From Legionellales bacterium (GTDB lineage: Bacteria; Pseudomonadota; Gammaproteobacteria; Legionellales; Legionellaceae), in contig JAGVJT010000092.1 in the NCBI GenBank assembly GCA_020050955.1, positions 1-9,393 on the forward strand: a DNA stretch of 9,393 nt, read 5' to 3'. The notes under the pieces are model-generated. The model did not search any database. It was not told the origin of the DNA and saw only the letters and a program-made list of their open reading frames with translations. The first letter of the stretch is position 1. Every line of letters starts with the position of its first letter. Below are positions 7,383-9,393 of the stretch, piece after piece. The position numbers were made by a program, and so were the translations under genes.

Positions 7383-8378
7383 ATGCTGAATGCATCAACA
7401 ATCGCCGTTGTTATTCCTTGTTATAAGGTCATTCATCATATACTTGATGTCATCCAAAAAATAGGCCCTGAAGTTCAAGCTATTTATATAGTGGACGATC
7501 ACTGTCCTGATCATAGCGCTGATTTTGTTGAACGACATAGTTTAGATGAACGTCTTCATTTAATACGATTACCCGAAAATCTTGGCGTAGGAGGTGCTGT
7601 GATGGCAGGTTACCGTGCTGCTATCAAAAACGGAGCTGACATCATTGTGAAACTTGATGGTGATGGCCAAATGGACCCGACACTTATTTTACAATTAGTA
7701 ACTCCTATTTTGATGGGGCATGCCGATTACACCAAGGGTAATCGATTTTTCAATCTCGAAAAGATTCGTGCTATGCCTAATATTCGCTTATTTGGTAATG
7801 CACTGTTGTCATTAATCACAAAACTATCCAGCGGTTATTGGGAATTATTTGACCCAACCAATGGCTATACAGCTATTCATGCGACCGTTGCACATCACTT
7901 ACCCTTTCATAAAATCAGTCAACGCTATTTTTTCGAATCCGACATGCTATTTCGTTTAAATACACTACGTGCTGTTGTCGTCGATGTACCTATGGACGCA
8001 TGTTATGGTGATGAAGTCAGTCATTTGAACATAAAAAAAATTATCGGTGAGTTTTTAAGAAAACATGCACGTAACTTTTTTAAACGTATTTTTTATAATT
8101 ATTACCTTCGAAACATGTCATTAGCCTCTATTGAATTACCACTTGGCTTATGCTTACTATTATTTGGCCTTATTTTCGGCAGTACGCAATGGCGGCATTT
8201 TGCAGCATTAGCTCTACCAACACCAACCGGAACAATCATGATTGCAGCGCTGTCCATCATGATGGGGCTGCAATTCCTCATGGCATTTCTAAACTATGAC
8301 ATCAACACAAGCAGCAAACAGCCGCTTCATTTAAAATTAAAGTACGCACCGCGCAATCAAGAGCACACTTCATCATGA
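7383..8378 (+). CDS. GtrB/DPM1-like polyprenyl-phosphate glycosyltransferase (GT2)
   Basis: A 331-residue protein that would transfer a sugar from a nucleotide-sugar to undecaprenyl phosphate at the cytoplasmic face of the inner membrane. The GT-A fold is marked by VVIPCYKV (9-16), YIVDDHCPDHS (35-45, nucleotide-binding Asp pair D38-D39), NLGVGGAVMAGYRAA (66-80) and the metal-binding KLDGDGQMDP (90-99). GNRF (119-122), FDPTNGYTAI (156-165) and QRYFFESDMLFRLN (180-193) match the family consensus. After a basic amphipathic stretch (about 218-243, RKHARNFFKR) come two C-terminal transmembrane helices (about 251-267 and 283-303), as in GtrB-type synthases. It is longer than soluble DPM1 because of that tail. 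The gene begins 46 nt after the second TPR-glycosyltransferase and overlaps the GtrA gene by 4 nt, as expected for a Gtr pair. The sugar (glucose, mannose or other) cannot be read from the sequence. The symbol gtrB would describe the type only. Confidence 0.88.
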   Translation: MLNASTIAVVIPCYKVIHHILDVIQKIGPEVQAIYIVDDHCPDHSADFVERHSLDERLHLIRLPENLGVGGAVMAGYRAAIKNGADIIVKLDGDGQMDPTLILQLVTPILMGHADYTKGNRFFNLEKIRAMPNIRLFGNALLSLITKLSSGYWELFDPTNGYTAIHATVAHHLPFHKISQRYFFESDMLFRLNTLRAVVVDVPMDACYGDEVSHLNIKKIIGEFLRKHARNFFKRIFYNYYLRNMSLASIELPLGLCLLLFGLIFGSTQWRHFAALALPTPTGTIMIAALSIMMGLQFLMAFLNYDINTSSKQPLHLKLKYAPRNQEHTSS

Positions 8379-8752
8379 TGTTTGTGCGCTACTTACTCAT
8401 TGGTGCTCTCGCTTATTTGATTGATCTAGGAGGTTTTTTACTATTATTAGCATGCCATGTCACTTTATTCGGCCCAGTTTTGGCAAGCATTCTCAGTAAA
8501 TTATCGTCAAGTGTTTTTTCATTCATGGCGCATCGTTATTTCACCTTTAAAGCACAAGAAAAAAACTCTTCTTTTCATCAGGCTTGGCGTTATTTTTCGA
8601 TTGTTGCCCTGAATATCCCGCTGACAACAGGCATGCTATTATTTTGTTTAACATGGCTGCATGATCCTACTCAAGCTAAAATCACAGCAGATATTTTGTG
8701 TGTCATCATCTCTTATTGGTTGAGTAAATCGTTTGTTTTCACAACACATTGA
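8375..8752 (+). CDS. GtrA-family membrane protein (putative lipid-linked sugar flippase)
   Basis: A 125-residue protein with four predicted helices at about 3-27, 31-52, 72-94 and 102-118, the usual size and layout of the GtrA family (PF04138). The conserved family patterns appear as FMAHRYFTFK (50-59) after helix 2 and YWLSKSFVF (114-122) at the C-terminus. GtrA proteins are thought to help move polyprenyl-phosphate sugars across the cytoplasmic membrane for use by an outer-face glycosyltransferase. The start ATG overlaps the stop of the upstream gene (ATGA), and only a weak AAGAG lies upstream, so translation is probably coupled; ATG 8378 is an alternative start. Its last codons form one arm of a perfect hairpin shared with the convergent junction. 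The family call is confident; flippase activity is by family analogy. Confidence 0.87.
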   Translation: MMFVRYLLIGALAYLIDLGGFLLLLACHVTLFGPVLASILSKLSSSVFSFMAHRYFTFKAQEKNSSFHQAWRYFSIVALNIPLTTGMLLFCLTWLHDPTQAKITADILCVIISYWLSKSFVFTTH

Positions 8753-8773
8753 AGACCATGAAAACAAACGATT
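8727..8773. terminator. Perfect 15-bp inverted repeat at the convergent gtrA/gltX junction
   Basis: The arm AATCGTTTGTTTTCA (8727-8741) is exactly complementary to TGAAAACAAACGATT (8759-8773), with a 17-nt loop holding the gtrA stop codon. The left arm is coding sequence for GtrA residues 118-122. The gene is convergent with gltX, whose stop is at 8779-8781, so a hairpin transcribed from either side would fit a two-way terminator. No U-run follows the stem on either strand and the stem is AT-rich, so it may instead stabilise the 3' ends or act weakly. Confidence 0.55.
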
Positions 8774-8778
8774 GTATG

Positions 8779-9393
8779 CTATTGTGATGCCTCTGCTCGC
8801 TCACGAATACGCGCAATACCCCAGGCTAAACGTTCAAGCACACGCTCTTTTCCAATTAAAACGAGTGTTTGATCAATTGCAGGTGACATGCTTGTGCCAG
8901 TCACAATCACGCGCAAGGGTTGCGCTATTTTTCCCATGTTGAACTCAAATGAAGTACAAACATCATCAATCGCGGCTTGCAAAGTAACCACATTCCATAT
9001 TTCAGTATTTTGCAAACGCTCAAACAACGCTTCAAGCGGTGCTAATACCACTGGACGTAAATGCTTCTTAACAGCATCCTCATCGTAGGTGATGGTATCT
9101 TGATAAAAATAACAACTTGCTTGCATTAAATCTGCGAGTGTTTTGTAACGTTCTGCTTGCACACGAACAAGATCAACTAGTGACGGTCCATTGCTCACAT
9201 CAAGACCTTGCTGTTTCATATGCCATGCCAATGCGTCCGCCACTTCAACAGGATCATCTGTTTTTTGATAATGCTGATTCAGCCAATGAAGTTTATCATA
9301 ATTAAAACTCGAAACACCTCGGCTAACATGGTTTAAATCAAATAAAGCAATCATTTCATTAAGGCTAAAAATTTCTTGATCACCATGCGACCA
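8779..9393 (-). CDS. gltX: Glutamyl-tRNA synthetase, C-terminal part (5' end outside window)
   Basis: The minus-strand frame is open from the window edge and ends at TAG (8779-8781), giving 204 visible residues of a protein usually about 465-475 long. It starts with WSHGDQEIFSLNEMIALFDL, the segment that follows the KMSKR-type loop of class I glutamyl-tRNA synthetases, so the catalytic Rossmann fold and KMSKR lie beyond the right edge. What remains is the stem-contact and helical anticodon-binding region: KLHWLNQHY, LRPVVLAPLEALFERL, IAQPLRVIVTGTSMSPAID and the terminal IGKERVLERL segment. The enzyme charges tRNA-Glu with glutamate in the cytoplasm. It is a core gene unrelated to the glycan unit it converges on and probably marks the edge of that accessory block. 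No frameshift or odd residue is seen. Confidence 0.95.
   Translation of the reverse strand, partial: WSHGDQEIFSLNEMIALFDLNHVSRGVSSFNYDKLHWLNQHYQKTDDPVEVADALAWHMKQQGLDVSNGPSLVDLVRVQAERYKTLADLMQASCYFYQDTITYDEDAVKKHLRPVVLAPLEALFERLQNTEIWNVVTLQAAIDDVCTSFEFNMGKIAQPLRVIVTGTSMSPAIDQTLVLIGKERVLERLAWGIARIRERAEASQ

Noticed and set aside
7383..8752. Prophage origin of the gtrA/gtrB pair (serotype-conversion type)
   Set aside because: Phage gtr cassettes lie near integrase and attachment sites; none is visible here, and the neighbours are other membrane glycosyltransferases and gltX.
8733..8942. Plus-strand frame of 69 residues over the end of gltX
   Set aside because: It is antisense to a clear gltX C-terminus and lacks a ribosome site; it is a shadow frame.

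Overview
The window reads as a chromosomal segment of an AT-rich gammaproteobacterium (about 40 % GC by eye). The best taxonomic clue is the right edge. The visible part of glutamyl-tRNA synthetase carries WSHGDQEIFS and a C-terminal VTGTSMSPAID...IGKERVLERL stretch, typical of proteobacterial GltX. A Legionellales-like or other host-associated gammaproteobacterium would fit the composition and the odd left-edge protein, but that placement is a guess.

Layout, left to right. (1) 1-827, minus strand: the N-terminal 275 residues of a hydrophilic, Glu/Lys/Gln-rich protein of no family I recognise. It has an internal duplication of about 31 residues, its own Shine-Dalgarno and a plausible promoter, and it runs off the window. 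(2) 942-2972, minus strand: a two-gene unit with a GT87/DUF2029-type GT-C glycosyltransferase followed 3 nt later by a PAP2-type membrane phosphatase with degenerate motifs. (3) 3126-8752, plus strand: a four-gene unit diverging from (2). It holds two tandem paralogous GT-C proteins with C-terminal TPRs (bacterial relatives of the TMTC O-mannosyltransferases, DUF1736 type), then a GtrB-like polyprenyl-phosphate glycosyltransferase, then a GtrA-like membrane protein overlapping it by 4 nt. (4) 8727-8773: a perfect 15-bp inverted repeat covering the end of gtrA and the convergent junction. (5) 8779-9393, minus strand: the C-terminal 204 residues of GltX.

The six central genes form a coherent set. 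GtrB would load a sugar onto undecaprenyl phosphate at the cytoplasmic face and GtrA would help flip it. The three GT-C enzymes would use the lipid-linked sugar in the periplasm, two of them with TPR domains that could recognise a protein or glycan acceptor. The PAP2 protein could recycle the lipid carrier. This resembles a bacterial counterpart of dolichol-phosphate-mannose-dependent O-mannosylation, or a Gtr-type glycan-decoration cassette. The families are recognised with fair confidence; the pathway, sugar and acceptor are inferred.

Once the left-edge gene is read through the window boundary, no stretch longer than about 150 bases lacks a gene. No tRNA, rRNA, CRISPR array, insertion sequence or integrase is visible.
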